This document shows, in pieces, positions 34,128 to 44,220 of a stretch of 64,000 bases of DNA (the first letter of the stretch is position 1; each line of letters opens with the position of its first letter). The notes under the pieces were generated by a model. The model made no database searches and had not been told where the DNA came from. It saw only the letters and a list, made by a program, of their open reading frames with translations. Source of the DNA: Desulfosudis oleivorans. GTDB lineage: Bacteria > Desulfobacterota > Desulfobacteria > Desulfobacterales > SURF-7. The stretch covers positions 124,001 to 188,000 of the forward strand of contig DYJD01000008.1 of NCBI GenBank assembly GCA_020723325.1, read 5' to 3'. A program made the translations under genes and the position numbers.

Positions 34128-34919
34128 TTAATTGTTCAATTCATGGGAGATGGAATACAGTCGGAAATAAAGCGATGCCAACGATTCGGGCCAATATTTC
34201 CTGATGATGCGCAGATCCTCATGGTGGCGCAAGTTCAGACGGCCTGCCCGGGATGTCTCGGATTCCGGATGGATTCTGCGAATCAGTAATTTGCGGGGAA
34301 TATAGACAAAATCTCCTGGAATATCGGCCAATCGCAGGGTGGCTTCCCAATCTAGATTCATCTTATAGCTCGGATCGAAAAAGAAGGTCCTGATCCGACG
34401 CCGGTTGTACATGATGGTTGGGCAACATATCGGGTTTCCGGCGGCCAGCAGCATTTTCTTCAGACCCGGCGTGCGGATACGGCCTTTTTGTACCAGGAAC
34501 GGTGTCAGAAGGATGCGCTTTATGACCAACAGCAGACTATAACTGCGTGCAGTGTTCTTCACATTCTCCATATAATCGGTAAAGGCAATTACCGTATCGT
34601 TTCCGCCGGCAACCGCTAAGCACGTTGCAGTATAGTCCGGCGCATAGATATCGTCCTGATGCGCCAAAGTAACAAAAGGGGTCTGGGCGGTTTGGTAAGC
34701 CATATTCCAGTCAGCGGCGATCCCTTCGGATTTCGGATTGACGATCAATGGTAAACAGTACTGACGAGCTTTTCGGGACAGAAAGGGCGAAGGTGTTGAG
34801 GTAGACAATACAATCGTGCTCCGGGCCGTTTGAGCCAGCAAGGATCGGATGCAGGCGTCGAGATAAGGCGATTCCTTGTAGGCTGGAATCACAAAAGTGT
34901 GCATTTCTCCGGTGTTCAT
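34128..34919 (-). CDS. Family 2 glycosyltransferase-like protein
   Basis: 263 residues with a GT-A start (HTFVIPAYKESPYLDACIRSLLAQT) and a VTLAHQDDIYAPDY region in which QDD serves as the DXD metal-nucleotide-sugar site. The usual SxxTP stretch is unusual (TIVLSTSTPSPFLSRKA) and the protein lacks membrane helices. The C-terminal half has RIHPESETSRAGRL, similar to the RxHxxS block of wall-glycan GT2 enzymes. Its ATG overlaps the stop of the upstream membrane gene (ATGA), so translation is coupled. Confidence 0.75.
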   Translation of the reverse strand: MNTGEMHTFVIPAYKESPYLDACIRSLLAQTARSTIVLSTSTPSPFLSRKARQYCLPLIVNPKSEGIAADWNMAYQTAQTPFVTLAHQDDIYAPDYTATCLAVAGGNDTVIAFTDYMENVKNTARSYSLLLVIKRILLTPFLVQKGRIRTPGLKKMLLAAGNPICCPTIMYNRRRIRTFFFDPSYKMNLDWEATLRLADIPGDFVYIPRKLLIRRIHPESETSRAGRLNLRHHEDLRIIRKYWPESLASLYFRLYSISHELNN

Positions 34920-36742
34920 AAGGACGATGTGATTGCACCATCTGATGGCGCTTTAAGAATCGCCGATCTACAGGGTGATGCTGCTAAAAAGATTTGCATG
35001 CGAGCTTGAAAGGCCGCGATGGTCGCCTTTGAAACCCTGCCGTTGAGCGCATTCAAAAAACGGGAACCATTGTTGCCGGTATATTCGGCAGAAAACCAAA
35101 GATACAAATACTGATCAATTTGTTCTTCCGGCTTGAAGCGTAGTCTATCCGGTTCATCAGGTTGAAAGGTTTTATAGAACCTGCTTATTTTTTGGCGCTG
35201 GGCTTCGGATAGCGTATCGCTGCGGCGATAAATACTTAAGATCGGATCCATATAGACCAGGGTCATGATGGGTTTCAGGGCTTCATACTTTTTAAAGAAC
35301 AGTTGATTCCCGTCCATCAGGACAATGGTGCGAATATCATGGCGCTGAAGAATATCGCTTGCGGTTTGTGAAAGTGGATGGGTCATAAAATATTGGGTCT
35401 CGTCAGCACGGGCATTCATCACGGCTGCGTGACCATACCAGAAAAAAGGTTTGTCGGGCGAGTGAAAGACAGCCGCACTGCCGATGCTCAATTCATTGGT
35501 GATGCAATTGCCGGCCGCCACCAGCTGTTCAATGATTCCGATTTCCCGGATATTTTCCTCTTTGGCAACGGCGTTGATTCCGATCCCTGCCGGGAAAGCC
35601 GGTCTGTAATGGATGCCCATGGAATTCATGAGCAGGGAAGAGACCCAAAATAGACGATCGAAGGCCATGAAAATCGCGATCATCATTACCAGCACCGGGC
35701 CGATTTTAGAGAGCCGGTCGGATTGTGAGACCAAGGCTGACGGCTGAGCGCTTCCGGGCCAGAGAATGAGATGAATACAGAGAAAAGGCAGGCAGCGCTC
35801 ATAGCGCAGTGCCGGTATCACCAGAAGAATTGTCAACGCGATATTGATAAAAGTGTTTTTTCTATCGGTGCTCGGCAGCCACGGCCGTTTCATCAAGGCC
35901 ATCAGGATGACGGCGGCATAATAATAAAAATCAATGAGATGCATAATCTCAAAGGTGGAACGGCATGAATCCGGGATGATCCGGGGATTGAGCATGTTGA
36001 TCAAAAGCGCTTCAAAGGCGCGCAAGCCTAATGGATTGGCAAGGGGCCAGACTACCAATAGCAGACCGCAGCAGAGCCACTCTTTGCGCGTTTGTCGCAA
36101 GAATTCCTTGATGGTGAATCGGGCGCGCCCGCTGAAAACCATATGAAGCGTAAAGTAGGCTATCGCGAAAAAAAGGCCGTGATAAAAGAAAAGCGGATGG
36201 GTATTAACCCAGATGATTTCCGTTAATAATAGTAGAAATAGGTATGGAACCACGATTTGGGAGCGGTTCTCGATTTGTTTCAGAAGGAGCCACCACAAGC
36301 TGAAAAGAGCATAATTGAATAGGTCCGGCTGTAAAATCACCCGCCCGTGCATGGCCATTATCAGCAGCAGGATTTGGATGAAAAAAAAGCTGTGCCGCCG
36401 ATTTTTTTTAACAGCCGATATCAGGATGGTTATGAATAGGATAAAAAGGACCATCCTGAAGATGTTGAGCCCCAAGAAGGAGAAATTTTTATAAATCAAA
36501 AGCATGACGATACCGGGGAACAGGTTTGGATAAGTGGCGGTGATCGGCTCGGCTTGCACGGCAAAAGGGTCATGGATGACAGGCTTGCCGTTCAGTAGAA
36601 AATACTCGCCGAATTTCATGTGCCACCAGCAATCGATGCCGAGAAAGGGAGTCAGATTGTAGAAAACAGCGGTCAGCAAGGTGGTGAGTGCCAGAATGGA
36701 ACCCAATTTACTGTCATAAAATAGCGATTTTATTTGATCCAT
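34916..36742 (-). CDS. Polytopic membrane protein, GT-C-like, function unknown
   Basis: 608 residues with about ten helices in 1-400 and a soluble C-terminal part. The first loop reads GIDCWWHMKFGEYFLLNGKPVIHDPFAV, a D-WW-H-G-P-DP pattern recurring in bacterial GT-C-fold proteins near polysaccharide genes; the aspartate may be catalytic. The C-terminal region (FNYALFSLWW, later FWYGHAAVMNARADETQYFMTHP) has no domain that I recognise. It lies seven bases after the YfhO-like gene and overlaps the following GT2 gene by four bases. A membrane glycosyltransferase is the best guess. Confidence 0.6.
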   Translation of the reverse strand: MDQIKSLFYDSKLGSILALTTLLTAVFYNLTPFLGIDCWWHMKFGEYFLLNGKPVIHDPFAVQAEPITATYPNLFPGIVMLLIYKNFSFLGLNIFRMVLFILFITILISAVKKNRRHSFFFIQILLLIMAMHGRVILQPDLFNYALFSLWWLLLKQIENRSQIVVPYLFLLLLTEIIWVNTHPLFFYHGLFFAIAYFTLHMVFSGRARFTIKEFLRQTRKEWLCCGLLLVVWPLANPLGLRAFEALLINMLNPRIIPDSCRSTFEIMHLIDFYYYAAVILMALMKRPWLPSTDRKNTFINIALTILLVIPALRYERCLPFLCIHLILWPGSAQPSALVSQSDRLSKIGPVLVMMIAIFMAFDRLFWVSSLLMNSMGIHYRPAFPAGIGINAVAKEENIREIGIIEQLVAAGNCITNELSIGSAAVFHSPDKPFFWYGHAAVMNARADETQYFMTHPLSQTASDILQRHDIRTIVLMDGNQLFFKKYEALKPIMTLVYMDPILSIYRRSDTLSEAQRQKISRFYKTFQPDEPDRLRFKPEEQIDQYLYLWFSAEYTGNNGSRFLNALNGRVSKATIAAFQARMQIFLAASPCRSAILKAPSDGAITSSL

Positions 36743-36749
36743 GGGGTTT

Positions 36750-38969
36750 TTACAATCTGATTTCGGCGGTGGTGCCGATCAAGGATGTTTTCTGGGTATT
36801 TTTGCGAACCACCACAACCAGGCCGGCCAGGAAAAGCGCGATGGAAACGGCACTGATTTGAATTGCCGGCTGCCAGTATAATGGCTTGAATGAAAGCATT
36901 AACCGGTGGCGGCCCTTTGGAATCCAGGTGCCCATCAGGGCCGCATTGGTTTTGTGCAGCTTAACCGGTGTGTTGTTCAGGGAAGCACGCCAGCCCGGAT
37001 GCCAGATTTCGCTGATAACCAAAAAGCGGTTTTCCCGGTTTTGCACTTCCAGGTCCAAACGGCCGCCTGAAGCCGAAACAACCGTGACATGGTCATCGCT
37101 TGTATTGACAAAGCGGATCGGGTTTGAAGCGGTTGCCGATTCCTCACTGATGACGGCGGTTTTGCGTAGATTTTGCATCAGCATGTGCGACATGAAATCT
37201 TTTTCATTGGTCAGGGAGATCAATTCTTCCACCCAGAAAGCGCGTTTCAGAAAATTATTGTTGCGATAAATGTAAATGTCTTTTCGCTGCAAACCTAGAT
37301 TAAAGAAAAAAAACATGGGCTGGTTCCTGAAATGGGCCACTTCATCCAAATCAGGGGGGCGGGCAAAACCGGCTTGATACAAGGCTTGAACGGGAACAGG
37401 CGAGGCGATATATTTCACGTTCAGGGCATCTAGTAAATCCCAGCGGGTGATGTTGAAAATATCGATCCATGAATAGGCGCTTTCCTCGGCAGTATTGCCC
37501 CACTGTAACAAATCCGTATAAGTCTTGTAATGTTTCAGGTTGAAAGGAGTATAACCGGTTATGAATTCCAGTCCCATCAAAGCGGCCCAGCCGTTGTTGA
37601 TGGTATGTCTGAAAAGCGGCGCAATACGAAAAGTTTCCTGATCGTTGTTGAAAAAAGCAGCGAAGTCTGTTTGGGGCAGAATTTCGTTGGCCGGGTAGGT
37701 GATGACATAGCGCTTGGAATAATGGAAACCCTCGATGCTGATCAAGGCCAGCAGAACAAAGGCCAGTCCGATTGATACATGTTTGCCCTTTGCCCGAAAG
37801 CGCAGCAAAATGAGTTCAAGGCCGATACCCGCAAGGCAGATGCCAAAAAAACCGGAAAGGTAAAGAAAACGGTTGGGCACCCTGAAAAGGCCGAAACCGG
37901 GCAGGAAGTTATACAGGCATTTCAGCAAGGGCGTATCCACGGCAAGTACCAGGGTCGTTAAAAAAGCGATGACTAAAGGTATGGTTTGGGGATGCCGCCG
38001 CCAGCCCAATAAGGCACCCAAAAAAGCCAAGCATAGTGGAATAAGACCGAAATAAGCGATGTCTTCCCACAGATAGCGATCCAGTTCTGAAACCGCGAAC
38101 AATGATCCCAGCGCTTCAGGATATAGAAAGGTCAGGAGATGTTTGGGTGTCAGGGTGTATCCGGAAAGAAAAAATTCATAGGAAGCATTGCCGCGGGATA
38201 ACAACTTGGCTTCGGCTGCAAGGGGCAGCAGATGATAGGCCATCATCCCCAGCGACAGCATAAAACCGGCCGTCAGCCATGCAAAAACTTGAAGAGCCGG
38301 GCGGGATTGTTTGCGGCGCAGGCTGATGATGAAAAACCAGATAAAATAACCGGCCAGAAATAGAATCGAATAATAATATAGTTGAAACACACCAGTATTC
38401 AAACATAAAAAACCGGCGGCGCCAACCGCTAGACAGCCTTTCAAATTCGGCTGACGGAGTTGATAGAAGCAGGCCAAAAACAGCAGCGGGAAAAAAATGA
38501 GAATCGGCAAAATAGGGAGGAAACCCGCATAAGTCCCGGCGATCATCTTAAAATTGAACAATTGGGCCAAGGCCATGAAAAGGCAGGCCCAAACACCGAG
38601 ACGCATGGCTCTGCCGATCCAAAAAAATATCAGCGCGCCGAAGAGGAAATGAATCCAGATGGTGGGCCCGACGGCCTGCAAAGGCGGCAGGAGATAAAAG
38701 AGAAAATGCAGGGGATATAAATACTGGCTTTCCGGATTGGTGAAAATTTGAACCCCGGCAAGGGTATCATTCCGCCAGAAAGGGAGGCCGTGGTTCTCCT
38801 GAAAGGACTTATAGGACAGCATTTTAATGCCGAGGTGTTGGGCAATGATATCAGAATACTGAGAATAGGGAACCCTGTGGGAGTCCAGTAATTGCCGGTA
38901 TCCTATAAGGCAAAGCAGAAAAATCAAAACAATCGGCGCCCAATTGTTTTTAAATGCTGAAGTATACAA
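36750..38969 (-). CDS. YfhO-like membrane protein
   Basis: 739 residues: about twelve helices in 1-420, then an extracytoplasmic C-terminal part ending with one helix. The start loop SQYSDIIAQHLGIKMLSYKSFQ...LPFWRNDTLAG and the terminal SEIWHPGWRASLNN...WIPKGRHRLMLSFKP block fit the YfhO group. In Gram-positives these proteins glycosylate teichoic acids from lipid-linked sugars. Here a role on exported glycan or protein is likely. The only start that I see is a TTG at 38969, without a clear ribosome site, 26 bases after the DUF2304 gene, so the start is uncertain. Confidence 0.7.
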   Translation of the reverse strand: MYTSAFKNNWAPIVLIFLLCLIGYRQLLDSHRVPYSQYSDIIAQHLGIKMLSYKSFQENHGLPFWRNDTLAGVQIFTNPESQYLYPLHFLFYLLPPLQAVGPTIWIHFLFGALIFFWIGRAMRLGVWACLFMALAQLFNFKMIAGTYAGFLPILPILIFFPLLFLACFYQLRQPNLKGCLAVGAAGFLCLNTGVFQLYYYSILFLAGYFIWFFIISLRRKQSRPALQVFAWLTAGFMLSLGMMAYHLLPLAAEAKLLSRGNASYEFFLSGYTLTPKHLLTFLYPEALGSLFAVSELDRYLWEDIAYFGLIPLCLAFLGALLGWRRHPQTIPLVIAFLTTLVLAVDTPLLKCLYNFLPGFGLFRVPNRFLYLSGFFGICLAGIGLELILLRFRAKGKHVSIGLAFVLLALISIEGFHYSKRYVITYPANEILPQTDFAAFFNNDQETFRIAPLFRHTINNGWAALMGLEFITGYTPFNLKHYKTYTDLLQWGNTAEESAYSWIDIFNITRWDLLDALNVKYIASPVPVQALYQAGFARPPDLDEVAHFRNQPMFFFFNLGLQRKDIYIYRNNNFLKRAFWVEELISLTNEKDFMSHMLMQNLRKTAVISEESATASNPIRFVNTSDDHVTVVSASGGRLDLEVQNRENRFLVISEIWHPGWRASLNNTPVKLHKTNAALMGTWIPKGRHRLMLSFKPLYWQPAIQISAVSIALFLAGLVVVVRKNTQKTSLIGTTAEIRL

Positions 38970-38995
38970 AATACGGTGGTTTCGAAGTGTTATGG

Positions 38996-39373
38996 TTATA
39001 GGATTTGGTTATGGCGTCGACTGGCACCTGGTTTGTTCTGCTCATATTCGGCTTCTAATATGGCAATCTTCTGGGCCAGATTTTTCACCTCATAAGTCAG
39101 CAGGGATATTTTTATGGCAAAATGCAGGGACAAAAAAATGAGAAAGATAATCCCGAAAATAAAAAGTGCGTTGGTGGGTGAAGCTGCTCCGATCAGGCGA
39201 CTGATCAGGACTAAAAAATCGTAACGCAAAACAACGACCAGAAGGATCAGGCCTGTTAAAAGCCACATCCAGGAATATTCTTCTTTGAGTCTGCCTTTTT
39301 TTACGAGGAGAATGATCGTATAGAAGATGACAAATACCACGAGGATTCCAAATATTCTCTGGGAAAAAGTCAT
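38996..39373 (-). CDS. DUF2304-type small membrane protein
   Basis: 125 residues with three helices (GILVVFVIFYTIILLVKKG, YSWMWLLTGLILLVVVL, FIFGIIFLIFLSLHFAIKIS) and a C-terminal coiled coil (VKNLAQKIAILEAEYEQNK). The KKGRLKEEYSWMWLLTG spacing matches DUF2304 proteins, usually encoded next to dolichyl-phosphate-mannose-synthase-like GT2 genes, as here (four-base ATGA overlap). It is probably a membrane partner of that enzyme. Confidence 0.8.
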   Translation of the reverse strand: MTFSQRIFGILVVFVIFYTIILLVKKGRLKEEYSWMWLLTGLILLVVVLRYDFLVLISRLIGAASPTNALFIFGIIFLIFLSLHFAIKISLLTYEVKNLAQKIAILEAEYEQNKPGASRRHNQIL

Positions 39374-40095
39374 GGTCGAACTCCGTTTTTTCGATAGTAA
39401 TCTTTATCGCTGATCATGGTGATGAAGATGGACAGAAACATGGTGAAAAAATAGTAGATGATTTTCAAGGTGCCGCGATGCATGCTGCGGCCCTCCGGGT
39501 TGGGTCGCATGTCCACCGGCAGTTCCTTTACGACAAAACCCATGCGGTGGAGACGAATGATCACGTTGGTATCAGGATAATCGCAGGGGAAACTGTCATC
39601 CGTGAAAATGGAAAAAACCTTTCGGTTCATGCACTGATAGCCGGAGGTCGGATCCGTGATCCGTTCCCCGTTCATGATGCGGATCAGAATTTTAAAAAGC
39701 GTGATCCCCATAATTTTCAGCATGCCGGGATGATATCCGCCTGCGCCTAGGAAACGCGAGCCTACCAGGACATCGCACTGGCCGGATTCCAGCATTTCAA
39801 AAAAGCGTGGAATGGAGCCGGGTAAATGCTGGCCGTCGCCGTCCATTTGTAATAAAAGATCATAATTGTGCTTCAAGGCGAATTTATAGCCGGTCTGTAA
39901 GGCCACTCCATAGCGCATGTTGAAAGGGTGGGATATTACATAGCCGCCGGCCTCTCTGACGCATCGGGCAGTAGCGTCCTTGCTGCCGTCATTGATTACA
40001 ATGATGTCGGCATTACTATATTCCCGGATACCTTGAATGACGCTGCCGATGTTTTTACCTTCGTTAAAGGCTGGGATGATGATGCATTTTTTCAT
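39370..40095 (-). CDS. Polyprenyl-phosphate sugar synthase-like family 2 glycosyltransferase
   Basis: 241 residues from the ATG at 40095 (MKKCIIIPAFNEGKN); a longer frame reaches back into the acyltransferase gene. GT-A fold with VINDGSKDAT, the metal site LLLQMDGDGQH, the VGSRFLG loop and DPTSGYQCMNR, all typical of DPM1-like enzymes, which put a sugar from a nucleotide donor onto polyprenyl phosphate. A terminal hydrophobic segment (IIYYFFTMFLSIFITMI) anchors it. Its product would supply the GT-C and TMTC-like enzymes encoded around it. Confidence 0.88.
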   Translation of the reverse strand: MKKCIIIPAFNEGKNIGSVIQGIREYSNADIIVINDGSKDATARCVREAGGYVISHPFNMRYGVALQTGYKFALKHNYDLLLQMDGDGQHLPGSIPRFFEMLESGQCDVLVGSRFLGAGGYHPGMLKIMGITLFKILIRIMNGERITDPTSGYQCMNRKVFSIFTDDSFPCDYPDTNVIIRLHRMGFVVKELPVDMRPNPEGRSMHRGTLKIIYYFFTMFLSIFITMISDKDYYRKNGVRP

Positions 40096-41176
40096 GGTCG
40101 TCGATTGGTTGATTGCGAAAGTTGTTTTTAAAGAACCGTTTTTTACAAAAAACAAGTACCGGCAATTCCAAGAAGCGATAGCTGAGCAAACCGATAAAAA
40201 TCGAACCGGTTAGCATGAGCAGCAGCCATAAGATAGGGATAGATCCCCTGGCTGAATTGATCCATAGCCATCCAACGGCGTTGATTATGATGGTATGAGA
40301 CAAGTAGATGGAATAAGAAGCATCGCCGATGGGACGCAGAAAAGATAGGAACACTCTGCCATCGTTCATCTCCATGGCCACTGCGCCGTAAATGATTGCC
40401 ACATAAGGCAGTCCGAAAAGTAACAATCGGTGGACGGGATTGATGATTGTGATGGAATGATCCGCCCAGGCCCAAATGCTGTTGACAATCAAACAGAAAA
40501 CACCAAGAGCGAAGCATGTCCTTCGCCAATGGAAAAATCCATTATGCAGCATGACAGCGGCAAGGCAGCCGCCGATAAATTCTAAACAAAGAGGTGAAGT
40601 GAGGAGGATGGTGCTGGAAATCATATTTCGGGTGATGGGGTTGGGACGAAAGAAATGGACCAGGACTATGCCCACAGCCCAGGATAAGAGCAATTTAAGC
40701 AAATGCTTTTGGGGGGCCAACATGAACGAGGCAAAAACCAGATAGAAATACATTTCATACACCAGGGTCCACCCTACCATCAACAACGGGAGTTTATCCT
40801 GGGGGAGCAATAGAAAGGAGGAAATGAAGTGAACCTCATTACCAAGTGTCGGATTGATTAGGGTAGGTTGAAACAGATATACAATTGCCAGCAACAGGCT
40901 GTATAACCAATAAGTTGGATAGATACGGGTAAGACGGTTATAAGCGTATTGGGCGATGGCCGACGGATTTTGAAACCGGCCTCGCGTAATAGTGACCATT
41001 ACAAAGCCGCTGATGACGAAGAAAAGATCAACGCCGGACTGACCGACTACTAAAAAATCGCTTAGCAGTGGATTGAGCGTGCTCCATTTTTTTTCCATGA
41101 GCATGATATGGAAAAAGAGCACCAGTAATACCGCGATCCCGCGGAATAGCTGGATATTATATATTTTTGTTTTCAA
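40064..41176 (-). CDS. Acyltransferase-3 family membrane protein
   Basis: 370 residues starting at a TTG (41176) supported by GGAAG seven bases upstream. About ten helices. Family motifs: LFRGIAVLLVLFFHIMLM, SGVDLFFVISGFVMVTI, YNRLTRIYPTYW and VGWTLVYEMYFYLVFA. It should acylate a surface sugar. It overlaps the preceding TPR gene by 20 bases and the following GT2 gene by 32 bases. Confidence 0.87.
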   Translation of the reverse strand: MKTKIYNIQLFRGIAVLLVLFFHIMLMEKKWSTLNPLLSDFLVVGQSGVDLFFVISGFVMVTITRGRFQNPSAIAQYAYNRLTRIYPTYWLYSLLLAIVYLFQPTLINPTLGNEVHFISSFLLLPQDKLPLLMVGWTLVYEMYFYLVFASFMLAPQKHLLKLLLSWAVGIVLVHFFRPNPITRNMISSTILLTSPLCLEFIGGCLAAVMLHNGFFHWRRTCFALGVFCLIVNSIWAWADHSITIINPVHRLLLFGLPYVAIIYGAVAMEMNDGRVFLSFLRPIGDASYSIYLSHTIIINAVGWLWINSARGSIPILWLLLMLTGSIFIGLLSYRFLELPVLVFCKKRFFKNNFRNQPIDDHEKMHHHPSL

Positions 41177-43016
41177 CAGGCCGCTTCCAGTTTGGATTCA
41201 TTTTAAGGCATCTTTGTATATTCTGTCTGACTTCATCAGAATTTGGATTCAAATCAAAAGCTTTTTGAAAATGGAAAAGCGCGTCTTCATATCGTTTAAG
41301 TCGAAAGTAGGCTGCACCCAAATTGTTATAAGCGTCACCAAAACGACTATCCAGTTTCAGGGATTCCTGATAATAAAAAACTGCTTCAGTCAATTCGTTT
41401 CTGTTCAGCAAGAGATTGCCGAAATTATAAAACTGGCGGGACCATTCCTTGATCGCTCCTATTTTGGGGGTAGAGTCCAGCCAATTTTTATTGCCGTGTT
41501 CATATAGGCTCAGCGTTCCGAAAGGGCTGGTTTCCGCTAGAACGGTCTTATCCATCTTGGTCGGAGACAGGGAAGGTATAAAACCTGACTCAAATATATT
41601 GGCGGCAAAGAGATAGAGTGTGTCCGGGGCGTTTAAAATTGCGGTGTTGATCATTTTCGATGGTGTATAAAAAGGATGCAGTCCAGTGGAAAAGATGTGC
41701 GGCAGTGCCTTTTTAACATATCCGAGTTCAGGTATCGTGAGCATTTGGACGTATGGATATTTTGCTGCAATATTGCGGTCAAAAAAACGGGTTTCAATTT
41801 CGCTGCAAAAATTTTGATTGGTCTTCAGATCTTCCAGGTACTCCCGGCTTCGTTCGAGGGTTTCCCCGCTGGCGGCATTTGTCGGCAGCGGCTTCGGGAA
41901 AAAATCTCCCTGCTGGTTGGCCAAATTAAAAAGAAGGAGACTCAATGCGATATAGACGCTATGTTTTGGAAAGAGCTCGCCGGACAGTATGCCAAAGGCG
42001 GTAATTAAAGGAAAAATGATAAAGGTGGCATAGCGATACAGGGGATTAAGATACAATAAAGAACTGGCGCAGTATCCAAGGGTAAATATAGTCAGCAGAA
42101 GGATAAAGTAGCATTTATTCCGTTCAGAGGGGTCGTTAAATAATTTTTGTCGTCTGAGAAACAGATACCCACAAAATAGAAGGGAAGTGGCAATGCTTAG
42201 AATCAATACATCCGGACAACCTCTCCAGAAGTATTTGAGATTGGAAGGTAGAAGATGGAAATAGAGCCCTGTATGCATGTTGGAGGAACGTGCTTTCTCT
42301 ATAAATATATACAATGGAAACAAGGTGCTCAACAAAAAGAAGCCAAGGGAAAAGTCACCCTTGCCATTCTGCCGGAAGATGACTTTTTCCAGGGATTCCT
42401 TTAGTAAAACAAAAATCAGCAAGGATAGCCCTAGAAGAATAACCGAATTTTTAATAAAATATGACAAGATGCCAAGCCCAAAGGCAACACCGTATCGTTT
42501 TTGTTGCAGGGCCAAAAACACAGAGGCAACACCAGCGGCCAAAGGCAATTCTAAATAGATGGCCGCGCTTTGTCCGCTCCATATGGGTTGAGCGAAGGCA
42601 ACCATGCACCAGATCAAAGCGCGCAACGGCTTGATATACATTTTTAAAATGGTAAAAAAAGCCCAAAAAACAAAAGCCGAACAAAAGATATTGAAAATGT
42701 GCATGATCAGAAACACGGATTGGGGCGCGCATTGTTCATAAAGCAAAGCGATCCCCGGTACCAAGACATACATGTAATTAATATTGGGTCCCCCCTCAAA
42801 ATAGCCGGGCTGTTTAGCTAGTTCAAATATATTGAAATGGTTGTTTTTTAGCCAGACCGCTTGGCTATATAAAAAAATACCATCCCAGTAAGGTGGATCC
42901 GTCATGTGATTGCGGTTTAGGATCAGGAGGGAAATCAAACAGAAACTGAAAACCAAGATGGAAATGACTTTCGGCTTTTGGAGAGTGTCTTGATGCGGGA
43001 GGGTATTGCTTATCAT
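41157..43016 (-). CDS. Membrane GT-C-like protein with C-terminal TPRs
   Basis: 619 residues from the ATG at 43016, two bases after the stop of the GT4 gene. About ten helices from 30 to 400, first loop MTDPPYWDGIFLYSQAVWLKNNHFNIFELAKQPGYFEGGP (WD as possible catalytic Asp). A non-membrane stretch at about 400-540, then two TPRs (DAYNNLGAAYFRLKRYEDALFHFQKAFDLNPNSDEV). It differs from the TMTC type in its loop motifs and is closer to a general GT-39-like group. The acceptor is unknown. Confidence 0.7.
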   Translation of the reverse strand: MISNTLPHQDTLQKPKVISILVFSFCLISLLILNRNHMTDPPYWDGIFLYSQAVWLKNNHFNIFELAKQPGYFEGGPNINYMYVLVPGIALLYEQCAPQSVFLIMHIFNIFCSAFVFWAFFTILKMYIKPLRALIWCMVAFAQPIWSGQSAAIYLELPLAAGVASVFLALQQKRYGVAFGLGILSYFIKNSVILLGLSLLIFVLLKESLEKVIFRQNGKGDFSLGFFLLSTLFPLYIFIEKARSSNMHTGLYFHLLPSNLKYFWRGCPDVLILSIATSLLFCGYLFLRRQKLFNDPSERNKCYFILLLTIFTLGYCASSLLYLNPLYRYATFIIFPLITAFGILSGELFPKHSVYIALSLLLFNLANQQGDFFPKPLPTNAASGETLERSREYLEDLKTNQNFCSEIETRFFDRNIAAKYPYVQMLTIPELGYVKKALPHIFSTGLHPFYTPSKMINTAILNAPDTLYLFAANIFESGFIPSLSPTKMDKTVLAETSPFGTLSLYEHGNKNWLDSTPKIGAIKEWSRQFYNFGNLLLNRNELTEAVFYYQESLKLDSRFGDAYNNLGAAYFRLKRYEDALFHFQKAFDLNPNSDEVRQNIQRCLKMNPNWKRPVENKNI

Positions 43017-43018
43017 GA

Positions 43019-44161
43019 TCAAGCCCGCTGATTTTTGATTTTCAGGTAGGCGGCTTCCAGTTGAGCGCCGATTTTCTGCCATGAATAGAGCTTTTCTATT
43101 TTTCGTCTCGCCGCTTCACCCATTCTGTGTCGGATTTCTTCTGAATTTACCAATGTGGTGATTTTTCGGGTAAGATCGTCCACATCGCCCCTACGAAAGA
43201 TAAAGCCGTCCTGACCATGATCGATCAATTGGGAGGGACCAGGAAGGGAAGAGACAATGACCGGTTTACCGCTGGCCATGGCTTCCAGAATAACCAAGCC
43301 AAAGGATTCAGAGTGAGTGGATGGCAGGACTAAAAAATCAGCGATATTATAATACTCCGGCAGCAAACCTTCCGGTGACTGGGGGCCGGCAAAGATGACC
43401 CGTTCATGAAGCTTTTTATTTTCCACAAGGGCTCTGTATTCGGGTTCATGATACCCGCCGCCCACAACCAGCAGGGCTACCCCAAGATCCGTTATCCGTT
43501 CCACCGCCTCGATCAGCAGATGCAGTCCTTTAAAGGGGATCAAATTGCCGACAAAAAGAATGATCACCTTGCCTTCCAATCCGTGGCGTTTTATCAGGGC
43601 CTGGTCCTTCGGACGTGGATAAAAGCGGTTGGTTTCCACGCCGCCATAGCTGACATTTGTATGCTGTTGCCAGGGGATGAAGGCCGCAGCTTTGGTTGTC
43701 TTTAGATAAGACACGCCAGGGGCGCAGATGCCTGAGGCTCCCTGAACGATGCGTCTGAGAAATAGGGGTTCATAAAAACGAATTACTGCCTTTTTAAGGA
43801 ATGTATTGCCGTAAACATCCATATGATAGGTCAAAAAATATTTTAATCCTTTGATCAGAGATCCAAGATAAACATACTCGGCGCCGCCGAAAAAGGGGTA
43901 GTGCAGATGGGTGATGTCAAAGGTGCGCAACCTAGCCATCAATTGCGGCACTATTCCCGCATCACCATAGTATAGAGGGCTTTGTAATCGGATAATCCGG
44001 AAGCTGTCCGGATCGTTTTCATAGGTCAAGCGGCCGTGGTCTAAGGTAAATACGGTGACATGGTGGCCGCGTTCGGCCAACACCCTGGAATTGTGATAGC
44101 AAATGTACCCCATGCCCCCGTGGTAGGGGGGGAAGGTTGCAATGACGTGGGCGATTTTCAT
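43019..44161 (-). CDS. Family 4 glycosyltransferase
   Basis: 380 residues from the ATG at 44161 (a TTG two codons earlier is possible). GT-B fold: glycine-rich PPYHGGMGY near the start; the donor domain has ILFVGNLIPFKGLHLLIEA and the EX7E motif ESFGLVILEAMASGKPVI. It is a retaining transferase adding one sugar from a nucleotide donor to a growing chain in the cytoplasm. It stands just before the TPR membrane gene and 60 bases after the GT2 gene 44221-45129. Confidence 0.88.
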   Translation of the reverse strand: MKIAHVIATFPPYHGGMGYICYHNSRVLAERGHHVTVFTLDHGRLTYENDPDSFRIIRLQSPLYYGDAGIVPQLMARLRTFDITHLHYPFFGGAEYVYLGSLIKGLKYFLTYHMDVYGNTFLKKAVIRFYEPLFLRRIVQGASGICAPGVSYLKTTKAAAFIPWQQHTNVSYGGVETNRFYPRPKDQALIKRHGLEGKVIILFVGNLIPFKGLHLLIEAVERITDLGVALLVVGGGYHEPEYRALVENKKLHERVIFAGPQSPEGLLPEYYNIADFLVLPSTHSESFGLVILEAMASGKPVIVSSLPGPSQLIDHGQDGFIFRRGDVDDLTRKITTLVNSEEIRHRMGEAARRKIEKLYSWQKIGAQLEAAYLKIKNQRA

Positions 44162-44220
44162 GGACAATGAAAGGTCTTGGAATTAATCATGGGATCTTTA
44201 TGCATTGATGAAAAGAGTTC